A stretch of DNA of 42,718 nt from Candidatus Pacearchaeota archaeon (GTDB lineage Archaea; Nanobdellota; Nanobdellia; Pacearchaeales; GW2011-AR1), in contig JAIFVW010000003.1 in the NCBI GenBank assembly GCA_019662115.1, positions 1-42,718 of the forward strand, in the 5' to 3' direction. The position numbers were made by a program, and so were the translations under genes. The notes beneath the pieces were generated by a model that saw only the letters and a program-made list of their open reading frames with translations, was not told the DNA's origin and did not search any database. This document shows positions 15,122 to 23,857 of this stretch, one piece after another (position 1 is the first letter of the stretch; every line of letters starts with the position of its first letter).

Positions 15122-15307
15122 TTAGCCTTCCCCTCTATGATGGGAATGGTGTTTTTCTCTTTTGATCCTCATTAGATGCTCTAGAGGATTTCTATCTAAT
15201 TCTTGGCTTTCCTTACTATTAACTTTTTCTTCATAACCTCGAGGTACATTTATACGAGGAGAATACTTCCGTTCTGAATCTTTATTAGAATACTGTCGAG
15301 AAAACAC
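15122..15307 (-). CDS. Small hydrophilic 61-residue protein
   Basis: A 61-residue charged protein with a GTG start at 15307. It has no membrane segment and no family I recognise. It has many Arg, Glu, Ser and Lys residues and ends in a His-rich tail (KHHSHHRGEG), possibly metal-binding. It is believed real because the shared TATA box (15327-15336) lies exactly 25 bp before the GTG, which would be the first base of a leaderless mRNA. It diverges from kae1. It may be disordered. Nothing in the sequence shows its role. Confidence 0.55.
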   Translation of the reverse strand: MFSRQYSNKDSERKYSPRINVPRGYEEKVNSKESQELDRNPLEHLMRIKREKHHSHHRGEG

Positions 15308-15326
15308 AATAGCATATAGTCAGTAT

Positions 15327-15336
15327 TATTTATAAG
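15327..15336. promoter_or_regulatory. Shared bidirectional TATA box, 61-residue gene (-) and kae1 (+)
   Basis: ATTTATAAG is centred near 15332. Its centre is 25 bp from the leftward GTG (15307) and 26 bp from the rightward ATG (15358). No other box of similar quality is placed correctly for either gene. Confidence 0.6.
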
Positions 15337-15357
15337 GATGTCTATAATATATTGGAT

Positions 15358-16320
15358 ATGATATTAGGGATAGAATGCACTGCACATACATTCGGCGTAG
15401 GGATTGCCCATAAAGGCAAGATTCTTGCAAATGTGCGTGACATGTACAAGACCGAGAAAGGAGGGATTATTCCTATGGAAAGTGCAAAACATCATAGGAC
15501 TGTTGCAGAGTCCATTTATTCTAAGGCAATTGAGATATCTGGAATTAAGGAAAAAGAAATTAAGGCTATTGCAGTCTCGAATGCTCCCGGCCTTGCTCCA
15601 TGCTTGCTTGCCGGCCTGGAATTTGCAAGGAAAAAGGCAAAAGAACTTAACATTCCTCTTGTTCCAGTCAACCATTGCATTGCTCATCTTGAGATTGGAA
15701 GAAGTCTAGGAGCAAAGGATCCTGTTCTATTATATTCTTCAGGCGCAAATACACAGATTATTGCATATGCTTCTGGAAAATATAGGGTGTTTGGTGAGAC
15801 CTTGGATATAGGAATTGGAAATTTTATTGACAAGGTTGCAAGGCATATGGGCATGGGATTCCCTGGAGGGCCTCAGATTGAGATAAAGGCAAAGCAAGGG
15901 AAATATATTGAGCTTCCTTATTCCATAAAGGGAATGGATGTATCATTTTCAGGAATGCAGACTAAGATTCAACAGTTGTTTGATAAAGGGATTTCAGCAG
16001 AAGATCTAAGCTATTCTCTTCAGGAGACTGCATTTGCTATGCTTGTTGAGGCTGCTGAGAGGGCGCTTGCACATACAGGCAAGAGAGAGCTTGTTTTAGG
16101 AGGAGGTGTTGCCTGCAATGCAAGATTTCAGGAGATGTGCTCTATAATGTGTGGCGAAAGAGGGGCTAAATTATTCTGTCCAGATAAATCCCTTTTGGTA
16201 GATAACGGGGGAATGATTGCTTATACAGGAGAATTACTTTTTAATGCAGGCATTCAGGAAAAAGATATTGATATAAAGCCAAGGGAAAGAACTGATGAGG
16301 TAAAAGTTGCCTGGAGATAA
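15358..16320 (+). CDS. kae1: KEOPS complex subunit Kae1 (t6A synthesis)
   Basis: A 320-residue Kae1/TsaD-family protein, the catalytic subunit that transfers threonylcarbamoyl to adenine 37 of tRNAs reading ANN codons. It begins ILGIECTAHTFGVGI (ASKHA ATPase phosphate loop). The iron/zinc site is visible as NHCIAH (H106, H110), with a late LVDNGGM aspartate; KHHRT precedes it. SSGANTQI, GGPQIE and GGGVACNARF are standard. It is not fused to Bud32, unlike some archaea, and no other KEOPS gene is in the window. The tRNA-Ile described here would be a substrate by its ANN-reading anticodon. ATG 15358 is chosen by TATA spacing over TTG 15352. Confidence 0.95.
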   Translation: MILGIECTAHTFGVGIAHKGKILANVRDMYKTEKGGIIPMESAKHHRTVAESIYSKAIEISGIKEKEIKAIAVSNAPGLAPCLLAGLEFARKKAKELNIPLVPVNHCIAHLEIGRSLGAKDPVLLYSSGANTQIIAYASGKYRVFGETLDIGIGNFIDKVARHMGMGFPGGPQIEIKAKQGKYIELPYSIKGMDVSFSGMQTKIQQLFDKGISAEDLSYSLQETAFAMLVEAAERALAHTGKRELVLGGGVACNARFQEMCSIMCGERGAKLFCPDKSLLVDNGGMIAYTGELLFNAGIQEKDIDIKPRERTDEVKVAWR

Positions 16321-16350
16321 TATTATAAACGACTATCTGCATTCTAGTGG

Positions 16351-17208
16351 ATGAAAAAAGGGCTGAGTGATATTATCACAACTGTTCTTATCATCCTTCT
16401 TGTGCTTGCCGCGGTAGTTATTGTTTGGTCTTTTATCAGGCCTGCCATAAAGAATGCAGGAGAGGGTATAGAGTCTGATTCACTGTCAACAGTATTAACT
16501 GTTATTCCTGATAGTATAGCATATAATCCCTCATCAAAATCCATAAGGTTCATAGTCAAAAGAGGAATTGGTGGAGGGGAAATGGTTGGATTTACTATCA
16601 TTCTAGAGGATTCCGATGGCAAGAGTGCAACATTCAGAGGGTATGAATCAACTCCCTTGAAGGAATTTGAGACTGTTCAGGTAAATATAACTAACTTTTC
16701 TCCTCTTACATCAGTAAAGAAAATTCTTTTAGTTCCTTTGATTAAGAATCCTCAGACTGGGAAAATCATTGTTGGAAAAATCCCAGGTAGCTATGTTGTT
16801 AGCTCTGCATCTAATTCAACTGTGAATACGGGATCTTCATGCGGCAATAGAATTGTTGACAGTGGTGAGCAGTGCGATGGCAATACTCATATCATTAACT
16901 GCCTAGCAACTCAGTATGGTTATTATGGAACACAAACTTGTAATCAAAATACTTGTAAATGGAATAATGACTGTACAGTCATAGGCAATCCATATTGTGG
17001 AGACGGAGTTGCCCAGGCTGGAGAGTCGTGTGACGGAAATGATTTCTTTGCAGATGACTCGGGAAATGTACCTCAAACGCAACAGGAAATTGAATCGGAT
17101 TCTCAATGCAGCAATTGGATTAATGCCCCAGGGAATGATCAGTTGTATGTTACTTGTACATCTTCTTGTACTAGAGATGAGTCTCAATGCGTACAAGGCG
17201 GCGCATAG
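16351..17208 (+). CDS. Type IV pilin-like secreted protein with Cys-rich tail
   Basis: A 285-residue protein. The N-terminus, MKKGLSDIITTVLIILLVLA, looks like an archaeal type IV pilin (class III signal): a short basic leader then an unbroken hydrophobic helix (about residues 7-29). Beta-rich sequence follows to about residue 150. The C-terminus has two Cys-rich repeats with CGNRIVDSGEQCDG and CGDGVAQAGESCDGND, a DUF4215/Myxococcus-type pattern, for a dozen or so cysteines in all. ATTATAAAC is 25 bp before the ATG. It may be assembled on the cell surface, but no pilus assembly ATPase or prepilin peptidase gene is nearby. Confidence 0.7.
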   Translation: MKKGLSDIITTVLIILLVLAAVVIVWSFIRPAIKNAGEGIESDSLSTVLTVIPDSIAYNPSSKSIRFIVKRGIGGGEMVGFTIILEDSDGKSATFRGYESTPLKEFETVQVNITNFSPLTSVKKILLVPLIKNPQTGKIIVGKIPGSYVVSSASNSTVNTGSSCGNRIVDSGEQCDGNTHIINCLATQYGYYGTQTCNQNTCKWNNDCTVIGNPYCGDGVAQAGESCDGNDFFADDSGNVPQTQQEIESDSQCSNWINAPGNDQLYVTCTSSCTRDESQCVQGGA

Positions 17209-17222
17209 TTCTTGAACCAAAG

Positions 17223-17282
17223 GGTTTATAAATCATTATTTCAAAAGAATATAAACCTATGAGGTATTAAATCATACGGAGG
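17223..17282 (+). promoter_or_regulatory. rpl7ae promoter and Shine-Dalgarno leader
   Basis: GTTTATAAATC (about 17224-17234) predicts a transcription start near 17254 and a leader of about 34 nt. ACGGAGG ends 5 nt before ATG 17288, a perfect Shine-Dalgarno. A second TATA-like AATATAAACC (17249-17257) would place the start at the SD itself and so is less likely to be the main one. Confidence 0.6.
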
Positions 17283-17287
17283 TCATC

Positions 17288-17593
17288 ATGGACTTCTATA
17301 CCATCGTTGAAAAAGCAAGAAAAACAGGAAAAGTAGACAAGGGAACCAATGAAGTGACGAAAGCGGTAGAGAGAGGTGTCGCTAAATTGGTCGTTTACGC
17401 AAAAGATGTAGAACCAAAAGAAATTGTTATACATCTTGCAGTGCTATGCAAGGAAAAGAAAATTCCTTGTGTTGAAGTTGATTCCAAGCAAAAACTAGGA
17501 TTGGCTGTAGGCATTGGAGTAAACACATCTGCTGTTGCTGTTATTCAAGCTGGAGACGCTGATAAAGAAATTGCTCAGATCAAATCTAAGTAA
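17288..17593 (+). CDS. rpl7ae: Ribosomal protein L7Ae
   Basis: A 101-residue L7Ae. It contains [20 protein letters not shown] (about residues 19-38), the RNA-binding signature, then [20 protein letters not shown] and [13 protein letters not shown]. The protein binds kink-turns in 23S rRNA, and in archaea it is also a core subunit of box C/D and H/ACA guide RNPs and of RNase P. It heads an operon L7Ae-S28e-(unknown)-L24e and is one of two genes here with a strong Shine-Dalgarno, consistent with high expression. The length is slightly short of the usual 120 residues because the N-terminal extension is absent. Confidence 0.95.
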   Translation: MDFYTIVEKARKTGKVDKGTNEVTKAVERGVAKLVVYAKDVEPKEIVIHLAVLCKEKKIPCVEVDSKQKLGLAVGIGVNTSAVAVIQAGDADKEIAQIKSK

Positions 17594-17607
17594 TTTTTAA
17601 TTTTATT

Positions 17608-17895
17608 ATGGCACAAAAACAACAAAAACAAGAAAACAAGACGCAAGAAACGACAAAGCCAGGCAGGCTTAGCATGGAAGAGGCAGTTAATGCTGTCGTT
17701 GAGGAGATTGTAGGAAGAACAGGAGCTAGAGGAGAGGTAACTCAAGTTAAGGCTAAAGTATTATCAGGAAGAAATGAAGGAAGGAGTATGCGAAGAAACG
17801 TCAAAGGCCCTGTAAAAATTGGGGACTTACTAACACTCAGAGAAACTGAAATTGAGGCCAGAAGAATTCGTGGAAGCGTAGGGAGATCTGTATAA
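17608..17895 (+). CDS. rps28e: Ribosomal protein S28e
   Basis: A 95-residue S28e. The core is recognisable from [20 protein letters not shown] to the conserved end [13 protein letters not shown]. The typical [13 protein letters not shown] is present. An N-terminal Gln/Lys/Thr-rich extension of about 25 residues ([20 protein letters not shown]) is unusual compared with the roughly 70-residue form in most archaea. It is a small-subunit protein near the mRNA exit. It lies 14 bp after rpl7ae, and its TAA overlaps the ATG of the next gene by one base (17895). Confidence 0.95.
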   Translation: MAQKQQKQENKTQETTKPGRLSMEEAVNAVVEEIVGRTGARGEVTQVKAKVLSGRNEGRSMRRNVKGPVKIGDLLTLRETEIEARRIRGSVGRSV

Positions 17896-18233
17896 TGGCC
17901 ACAAACACTTTAGCAAGATCAAGAACTAGAAAAAATAATCTTAATGATATTGAAAAGAAAATATTAACAGGATTAATATCGAGGCATTTTGGTGTTACTG
18001 AGGTATTGGCTAAATCTACTAGGAGAGCTATTAATAGTGGCGAGGAATTTATTGTGGGTGATAAATCAAGACAATACGGCTATCTCTTTTTTAATAATCT
18101 TAGAAGCCCTAATTATGAGAAAAATATGCAAAGAACATTGAGAGAATATGAGGACGACAATAACAAACCAATTCATTATATATTTATAGACAGACAGAAT
18201 AAGTTGGCTGGCTTTCATTGGAGGAAGAGATAA
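17895..18233 (+). CDS. Unknown 112-residue protein inserted in the ribosomal operon
   Basis: I do not recognise this protein. It has a basic N-terminus ([20 protein letters not shown]), a helical middle (EKKILTGLISRHFGVTEVLA), and a C-terminal part with strands (PIHYIFIDRQNKLAGFHWRK). There is no signal or membrane segment. It is inserted between rps28e and rpl24e, which are normally adjacent, and joined on each side by a one-base stop/start overlap (TAATG). Its codons look more AT-rich than its neighbours (repeated AAT, ATA, TTA), hinting at late arrival. Tight coupling suggests co-expression with ribosomal proteins; function unknown. Confidence 0.75.
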   Translation: MATNTLARSRTRKNNLNDIEKKILTGLISRHFGVTEVLAKSTRRAINSGEEFIVGDKSRQYGYLFFNNLRSPNYEKNMQRTLREYEDDNNKPIHYIFIDRQNKLAGFHWRKR

Positions 18234-18490
18234 TGGTGAAATGTGTTTTCTGCGGCAAAGATGAAAGTTTTCACAAGGGAGTGCACCTTATTCATAATAA
18301 TGGAACAATAAGCTATTTCTGCTCAAGTAAATGCAGAAAAAATGCCCTGAAATTGGAGAGAGATAAGAGAAAACTCAAGTGGACTGAAGCATATAGGCTT
18401 GCAAGAATCCATGCAGAATTACAGTCGGAAAAGGCAAAGGCCAAGAAGGAAGAGAAAAAAGAAGATAAGCCGAAAAAGAGCAAAAAGTAA
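18233..18490 (+). CDS. rpl24e: Ribosomal protein L24e
   Basis: An 85-residue L24e with its zinc finger: KCVFCGK near residue 3, then CSSKCRKN near residue 30 (Cx2C...Cx3C). The conserved LKLERDKRKLKWTEAYR follows, and a Lys/Glu-rich tail (KAKAKKEEKKEDKPKKSKK) extends the usual 60-70 residues. It is a large-subunit protein near the subunit interface. ATG 18233 is chosen because it overlaps the previous stop (TAATG) and places the first Cys correctly. It is the last gene of the operon; an oligo-T stretch follows. Confidence 0.95.
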   Translation: MVKCVFCGKDESFHKGVHLIHNNGTISYFCSSKCRKNALKLERDKRKLKWTEAYRLARIHAELQSEKAKAKKEEKKEDKPKKSKK

Positions 18491-18580
18491 CTTTTCTTTA
18501 ATTTTATCGTCGACAAATTCATTTTTCTTGTAGAAAGGTTTTTAAAGGAAGTTTTGTTTTTGTGGCTGGAGAATTTAACC

Positions 18581-20482
18581 ATGGGTGATCAAAAAACTGA
18601 TAAAAAGGACTATTCGGCGGAGAAAATCCGTGTTCTAGAAGGATTAGAAGGTGTTAGATTAAGGCCTGCAATGTATATAGGAAGCACAAGCAAGCCTGGA
18701 TTGCATCACTTAGTATATGAGATAGTTGATAATTCGGTTGATGAGGCTATGGGAGGCCATTGCGATAAAATTACAGTATCTCTGAACAAAGATGGAAGTG
18801 TAACTGTTGTTGATAATGGTCGTGGAATTCCAGTTGATCTTCATCCTGTATACAAAAGGCCTGCACTGGAAATAGTGGTTACTAGATTGCATGCCGGAGG
18901 AAAATTCGACAAGGGAAGCTATGCTGTTTCTGGAGGATTACATGGAGTTGGAATCAGCGTTGTTGCAGCACTTTCAACTTTGATGAAAGTAACTGTAAAG
19001 AAGGGAGGAAAAATTTATCATCAGGAATACAAGATTGGAAAGCCATTGCATGATGTCAAGGTTATTGGAGAGTCTGAGAAAGGAGAGCATGGAACTACTG
19101 TAACATTCTACCCTGATGACACTATATTTTCAACCACAAAGTTTGACTTTTCTTTGCTAGAGACACGGTTCAGAGAAATTGCTTTTCTTAACAAGGGACT
19201 TACTATTGTATTAAGCGAAGAGGCAACAAAGAAAAAAGAAGAGTTCTATTATGAGGGTGGTCTTGTTGAATTTGTCAAGTGGGTTAACACTGGAAAAGAA
19301 ACTTTGCACAAGCCTATTTATTTTGTTAAGCAAGAGGCTGGAGTTGTTGTAGAGGGTTCTGTTCAGTATAACGATGGATATCAGGAGAATGTCTTGAGTT
19401 TCGTTAACACTATCAATACAATTGAGGGTGGAACTCACGTTGTTGGATTCAAGACTGCGCTGACCAGAGCGATTAATGATTATGCAAACAAGAACAAGAT
19501 GATTAAGGATGAGAACCTTACAGGTGATGATGTTCGTGAAGGATTAACTGCAGTTATATCTGTAAAAGTTCCTGAACCTCAATTTGAAGGACAGACTAAG
19601 ACCAAGCTTGGAAATAGCGAGGTAAAAGGAATTGTTGATAGCGTTACAATGAATTCATTGATAATGTTCTTTGAGGAAAATCCTGCTATTGCAAAGAGAG
19701 TTGTAATAAAAGCACTTGAGGCTCAGAAAGCAAGAAATGCTGCAAAGAAGGCAAAGGATCTTGTAAGAAGAAAGAGCGCTTTTGGTTTGGGAGGACTTCC
19801 TGGAAAATTAGCTGACTGTTCGGCTAAGAGTAGTGAGAATACAGAATTATTTCTTGTAGAGGGAGACTCTGCTGGTGGAAGCGCAAAGCAAGCAAGAAAC
19901 AAAGAATTTCAGGCAATACTTCCTTTGAAGGGAAAAATCTTGAATGTAGAAAAGGCAAACCCTATCAAAGTTCTTTCAAACGAAGAGGTTTCTAATCTTA
20001 TAACTGCTGTTGGAATGGGCATAGGAGAGCAAATGGATCCAACTAAATTAAGATATTCTAAAGTTATAATAATGACTGATGCAGACGTTGATGGAGCACA
20101 CATCAGAACTTTGTTATTGACCTTCTTCTTCAGATTCATGCCTGATTTAATTAAAAATGGGAATATCTACATTGCAGTTTCACCTTTGTATAGAGTTAGA
20201 AAGAGAAAAGATCATTATGTTTTCTCGGATGAAGAGTTGAAGGAGCTTATCTCCAAATTAGGAGGAAGTGCAGAGGTTCTTAGATTCAAAGGATTAGGAG
20301 AAATGAATGCAGATCAGCTGTGGGAGACTACTATGGATCCTAAAGCTAGATTATTGAAAAAAGTAACTATTGAAGATGCAGGAAAGGCAAACGAAGTATT
20401 CTCGAAACTTATGGGAGATGATGTTGAGCCTAGAAGACAGTTTATTGCAGAAAGAGCCAAGGAGGCAATGGTAGACCTATGA
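18581..20482 (+). CDS. gyrB: DNA gyrase subunit B
   Basis: A 633-residue GyrB, the ATPase and TOPRIM half of type IIA topoisomerase. The GHKL ATPase motifs are present: VDNSVDEA, VDNGRGIPVD and SGGLHGVGISVVAALS. A transducer domain follows. TOPRIM shows EGDSAGGSAKQARN and TDADVDGAHIRTLLL, and the C-terminus has RFKGLGEMNADQLWETTMDP. The length matches the compact GyrB without the E. coli insert. ATG 18581 agrees with family length and follows TTTTTAAAGG. The end overlaps the zinc-ribbon gene (ATGA, 20479-20482). Gyrase in archaea is known to derive from bacteria. Confidence 0.95.
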   Translation: MGDQKTDKKDYSAEKIRVLEGLEGVRLRPAMYIGSTSKPGLHHLVYEIVDNSVDEAMGGHCDKITVSLNKDGSVTVVDNGRGIPVDLHPVYKRPALEIVVTRLHAGGKFDKGSYAVSGGLHGVGISVVAALSTLMKVTVKKGGKIYHQEYKIGKPLHDVKVIGESEKGEHGTTVTFYPDDTIFSTTKFDFSLLETRFREIAFLNKGLTIVLSEEATKKKEEFYYEGGLVEFVKWVNTGKETLHKPIYFVKQEAGVVVEGSVQYNDGYQENVLSFVNTINTIEGGTHVVGFKTALTRAINDYANKNKMIKDENLTGDDVREGLTAVISVKVPEPQFEGQTKTKLGNSEVKGIVDSVTMNSLIMFFEENPAIAKRVVIKALEAQKARNAAKKAKDLVRRKSAFGLGGLPGKLADCSAKSSENTELFLVEGDSAGGSAKQARNKEFQAILPLKGKILNVEKANPIKVLSNEEVSNLITAVGMGIGEQMDPTKLRYSKVIIMTDADVDGAHIRTLLLTFFFRFMPDLIKNGNIYIAVSPLYRVRKRKDHYVFSDEELKELISKLGGSAEVLRFKGLGEMNADQLWETTMDPKARLLKKVTIEDAGKANEVFSKLMGDDVEPRRQFIAERAKEAMVDL

Positions 20483-20709
20483 GCGAGGAAATTTGCCCAG
20501 AATGTGGATCTGATCAGGTTGATATGATGCCTGGAAGTTCTGGAGTATATATGATTTGCAGGGAATGTGGATATTCCGATAAGACTTCTCTTAGCAAGGA
20601 AAGCGATCAGCTCGATGAGGAAATGGATGAGGAACCTATAAAGAAGGCAGTCAAGAAATCAGTAAAAAAGAAGGCTGTTAAAAAAACTAAGAAGGTGAAG
20701 AAGCGATGA
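20479..20709 (+). CDS. Zinc-ribbon protein lodged between gyrB and gyrA
   Basis: A 76-residue protein. CPECGSD at residue 6 and CRECGYSD at residue 28 form a Cx2C...Cx2C zinc ribbon. An acidic stretch ([11 protein letters not shown]) follows, then a strongly basic tail of KK/KAVKK repeats (about 55-76) like a DNA-binding tail. No family assignment beyond zinc ribbon. It overlaps gyrB by ATGA at its start and gyrA by ATGA at its end (20706-20709), so all three are translationally coupled. That position suggests a link to gyrase, DNA or transcription, but this is inference. Confidence 0.8.
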   Translation: MSEEICPECGSDQVDMMPGSSGVYMICRECGYSDKTSLSKESDQLDEEMDEEPIKKAVKKSVKKKAVKKTKKVKKR

Positions 20710-23234
20710 ACAAGCCAGTTGATGAAGATGAGGTAGAAAAGGAAATTCTAAAGGAAGAGGAAAAGAGAAGAGAAAAATCTCAGCTTGGAAATGAGAAAGG
20801 AATAATTGGAACCGAAATTGTAGAGGAAATGGAAAAGGCATATATTGACTATGCCATGTCGGTTATTGTGCAGAGAGCATTACCTTCAGTTGAAGATGGA
20901 TTGAAGCCAGTGCATAGAAGAATCTTATGGACTATGAATCTTCTAGGTCTTGATAATTCAAAAGCTACAATAAAATCTGCACGTATTGTCGGAGACACTA
21001 TGGGTAAGTTCCACCCTCATGGTAATATCGCAGTTTATGACGCTTTAGTTCGTATGGCTCAGGACTTTTCATTAAGATATCCTCTTGTTCATGGACAGGG
21101 TAACCTTGGATCTTTGGATGGAGACTCTGCGGCTGCTGATCGTTATACTGAGGCAAAGCTAAGCAAGATTTCTAGTGAACTGCTTTCTGATGTTGATAAG
21201 GATACAGTAAAAATGCTTCCTAACTACGATAACTCTCTTAAAGAGCCTGAAACTCTTCCAGCGGCGCTCCCTAATCTTCTTTTGAACGGTGCTACCGGTA
21301 TTGCAGTTGGAATGGCTACAAACATTCCTCCTCATAATCTTGTTGAAGTATGTGATGGAATAGTAGAGTATATTCAGAAGCCAAACATAACTGTTGATGA
21401 ACTTGCCGAGATTGTAAAGGGCCCTGATTTTCCTACCGGAGGACTAATTACAGGAAGTGGAATCAAGGATATGTACAAGACCGGAAAGGGAAAAATTATT
21501 GTCAGAGGAAAAACAACAACTGAGGATCATAAGGGAAAAACATGGATAATTATTACAGAAATACCTTACATGGTAAACAAGTCGGATCTTGTAAAGGATA
21601 TTGCAAGGCTGTCTACAGAAAAGAAACTTCCAGATGTCTCAGACTTAAGAGATGAATCTGCAAAGGGAAAAATAAGAGTTGTCATTGAGCTGAAGAAAGA
21701 TGTTGATCCTAAGTTTACATTGAATAAGCTCTACAAGATGACAAACTTACAGACGAGTTTTGATGCTAATCTTCTTGCTCTGGTAGGAAAACAGCCTAGA
21801 GTATTAAATCTTAAGAATATAATTGAAGAATATGTAAAATATAGACAGCTTATAGTTAGAAATAGGACAAAGTTTGACCTAAAGAAGGCAGAGGACAGAA
21901 TTGAGATTGTTCTTGGATTGCTTATTGCATTGAAGGAGATTGATAGGGTTGTTGAATTCATAAAGAAGTCTGAGAATGCAAGTGCAGCTCATGAAGGGCT
22001 TATGAAAAAATTCGATCTGACTGACAGGCAGGCAAAGGCAGTTCTTGAGATAAGGTTGCAACAGTTAACTCATCTTGAATCAGGAAAGCTAAAAGAAGAG
22101 GAGAAAAAACTTAAAGAAATTATAAGCGAGCTAAAAGCAATTCTTGCTGACGAAAAGGAAATTCTTAAAATCATTAGACAGGAAGTTAATGAACTTAAGA
22201 AGAAATATGGTGATGAGAGAAGGACTAAGATTTTGAAGAGAGTTGATGAAATTACAGAGCAGGATTTGATTGAGAAGAAGGACGTTGTTGTCATGATAAC
22301 AGAATCTGGATATTTGAAGAGAGTTGACATGAAGACTTATAGAGAACAAAAAAGAGGGGGAGCGGGTGTTACTGGAACGGATTTGAAGGAAGAGGATTTC
22401 GTAAGGATGCTAATTACATGCTCGACTCACGACTATCTTCTTTTCTTCACATCAAGAGGAAGAGTATACTGGCTTAAGGCTCATGATGTTCCTGCAAGCG
22501 AAAGGCAGAGCAAGGGAAAGGCCATTGTAAATGTACTTGATTTGCGAGAGGAGAAGATTGCAAATGTAATGGCATTAAGGGATTTTGAATCTGGATATGT
22601 AATGTTCGCCACTAAACTTGGATTGGTAAAGAAATTGCCTTTGAAGGATCTTTCAAAACCAAGAAGCACAGGAATAAGAGTTATCAATCTTCCAATGGAT
22701 AACTCAGACTCTATCATCAATGTTGAAAGAGTTTCTGACAAGCAGGAAGTATTGCTTATCACAAAAGACGGGCAAGCAATAAGATTCAATACTGATGAGG
22801 TAAGACCTATGGGAAGGGCAAGTTATGGAGTGAAGGGAGTAGAATTAGACGGAAAGGATGAGGTTATATCTCTAGAGGCTCTTCCATTGGATGGAAAGAC
22901 TACAATACTTACAATTACAACAAAAGGATTTGGAAAGAGATCAGACCTTGAGGAATACAGGAAGACATCAAGAGGAGGGAAGGGAGTAATTAATCTTAAG
23001 ACTACGGATAAGACTGGAGATGTCATTGCCTCTCTTTCTGTTGATGATAAAGATTCTGTAATTGCAACAACGACTAAGGGAATGGTATTGAGAACAAATA
23101 TGAAAGAGCTTAGAGTTATGGGAAGGGCAACACAAGGTGTTCGAGTCATAAAGCTTAAGGATGGAGACAGAGTTGCAAGCGTTGCAAAGGTCCCTCTTGA
23201 AGAGCCTATTGCTCAGCAGACCCTTGATGCTTAG
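20706..23234 (+). CDS. gyrA: DNA gyrase subunit A
   Basis: An 842-residue GyrA. The winged-helix/tower core has [27 protein letters not shown] and the catalytic tyrosine at about residue 147 in [10 protein letters not shown] coiled-coil neck spans about 380-500. The C-terminal beta-pinwheel starts around 515. Its first blade carries QKRGGAG, one change from the GyrA-box consensus QRRGGKG, and a later blade has SRGGKG. This marks it as gyrase rather than topoisomerase IV, although the altered box could affect wrapping. With GyrB it introduces negative supercoils using ATP. The N-terminus has a 30-residue acidic/basic extension. Confidence 0.95.
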   Translation: MNKPVDEDEVEKEILKEEEKRREKSQLGNEKGIIGTEIVEEMEKAYIDYAMSVIVQRALPSVEDGLKPVHRRILWTMNLLGLDNSKATIKSARIVGDTMGKFHPHGNIAVYDALVRMAQDFSLRYPLVHGQGNLGSLDGDSAAADRYTEAKLSKISSELLSDVDKDTVKMLPNYDNSLKEPETLPAALPNLLLNGATGIAVGMATNIPPHNLVEVCDGIVEYIQKPNITVDELAEIVKGPDFPTGGLITGSGIKDMYKTGKGKIIVRGKTTTEDHKGKTWIIITEIPYMVNKSDLVKDIARLSTEKKLPDVSDLRDESAKGKIRVVIELKKDVDPKFTLNKLYKMTNLQTSFDANLLALVGKQPRVLNLKNIIEEYVKYRQLIVRNRTKFDLKKAEDRIEIVLGLLIALKEIDRVVEFIKKSENASAAHEGLMKKFDLTDRQAKAVLEIRLQQLTHLESGKLKEEEKKLKEIISELKAILADEKEILKIIRQEVNELKKKYGDERRTKILKRVDEITEQDLIEKKDVVVMITESGYLKRVDMKTYREQKRGGAGVTGTDLKEEDFVRMLITCSTHDYLLFFTSRGRVYWLKAHDVPASERQSKGKAIVNVLDLREEKIANVMALRDFESGYVMFATKLGLVKKLPLKDLSKPRSTGIRVINLPMDNSDSIINVERVSDKQEVLLITKDGQAIRFNTDEVRPMGRASYGVKGVELDGKDEVISLEALPLDGKTTILTITTKGFGKRSDLEEYRKTSRGGKGVINLKTTDKTGDVIASLSVDDKDSVIATTTKGMVLRTNMKELRVMGRATQGVRVIKLKDGDRVASVAKVPLEEPIAQQTLDA

Positions 23235-23272
23235 AATCTAAATTATTAAAAAGACTGATTCTCTATAGGTAT

Positions 23273-23857
23273 ATGCCTGTTAGACTAAGAGAAATACATC
23301 TAACTCGTTCCTTTCCGGATAATTCTGTCGTATTTTTTGGAACTGTAGGTCGTGAAGGTGCAAGTCCAGGCCATGTAGCTCTTCTTCTAGACTATGATTC
23401 TTTACCAGAGGATTGTCATTTTATTATGAATAAAGAAAGAGTTTGGAGTACACCAGCAAGTTTTGAGATACCTACTATGAAGGATGTACGTATGGATTTT
23501 TCTCTTGAAAGGGAAGTAGCTAAAGTAACTCTTGTTCGATCACTAATAAGAGAGAATGATATTTCTTCGCTTGAAGTGTATGACAATCACAATAATTTCC
23601 TTGCAGAGGTTTGGCCTAGAAGATGGTGGACTACAGGACTTCTTTCTAAAGCTGCGATAAGCTATGGTGTTATGCGTGCTCAACGTTATGCTATTGATGG
23701 CAAGAAGTCGTACAAATCTCTTCGTCGTAAAATTAATGATGTGACATTACAGCTTCGAGATGGGATGAGAATCACCCAATCATGTTACGAGGATATGGAG
23801 AAGAAATTACAGGGACTCTATAAGCATGTTTTCAAAGAACTTCAAAAGCCTTCTTAA
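23273..23857 (+). CDS. Hypothetical 194-residue protein
   Basis: I do not recognise the family. The protein is soluble with beta-strands in the first half (IHLTRSFPDNSVVFFGTVGR, SLEVYDNHNNFLAEVWPRRW) and helices in the second (LRRKINDVTLQLRDGMRITQ...MEKKLQGLYKHVFKEL). No signal peptide is present. CGT/CGA arginine codons are frequent, unlike the AGA/AGG of its neighbours, a possible sign of recent transfer. AAATTATTAAAAAG supplies a TATA box before the ATG. Its TAA interlocks with the stop of the facing secreted-protein gene in TTAA (23854-23857). Confidence 0.65.
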   Translation: MPVRLREIHLTRSFPDNSVVFFGTVGREGASPGHVALLLDYDSLPEDCHFIMNKERVWSTPASFEIPTMKDVRMDFSLEREVAKVTLVRSLIRENDISSLEVYDNHNNFLAEVWPRRWWTTGLLSKAAISYGVMRAQRYAIDGKKSYKSLRRKINDVTLQLRDGMRITQSCYEDMEKKLQGLYKHVFKELQKPS

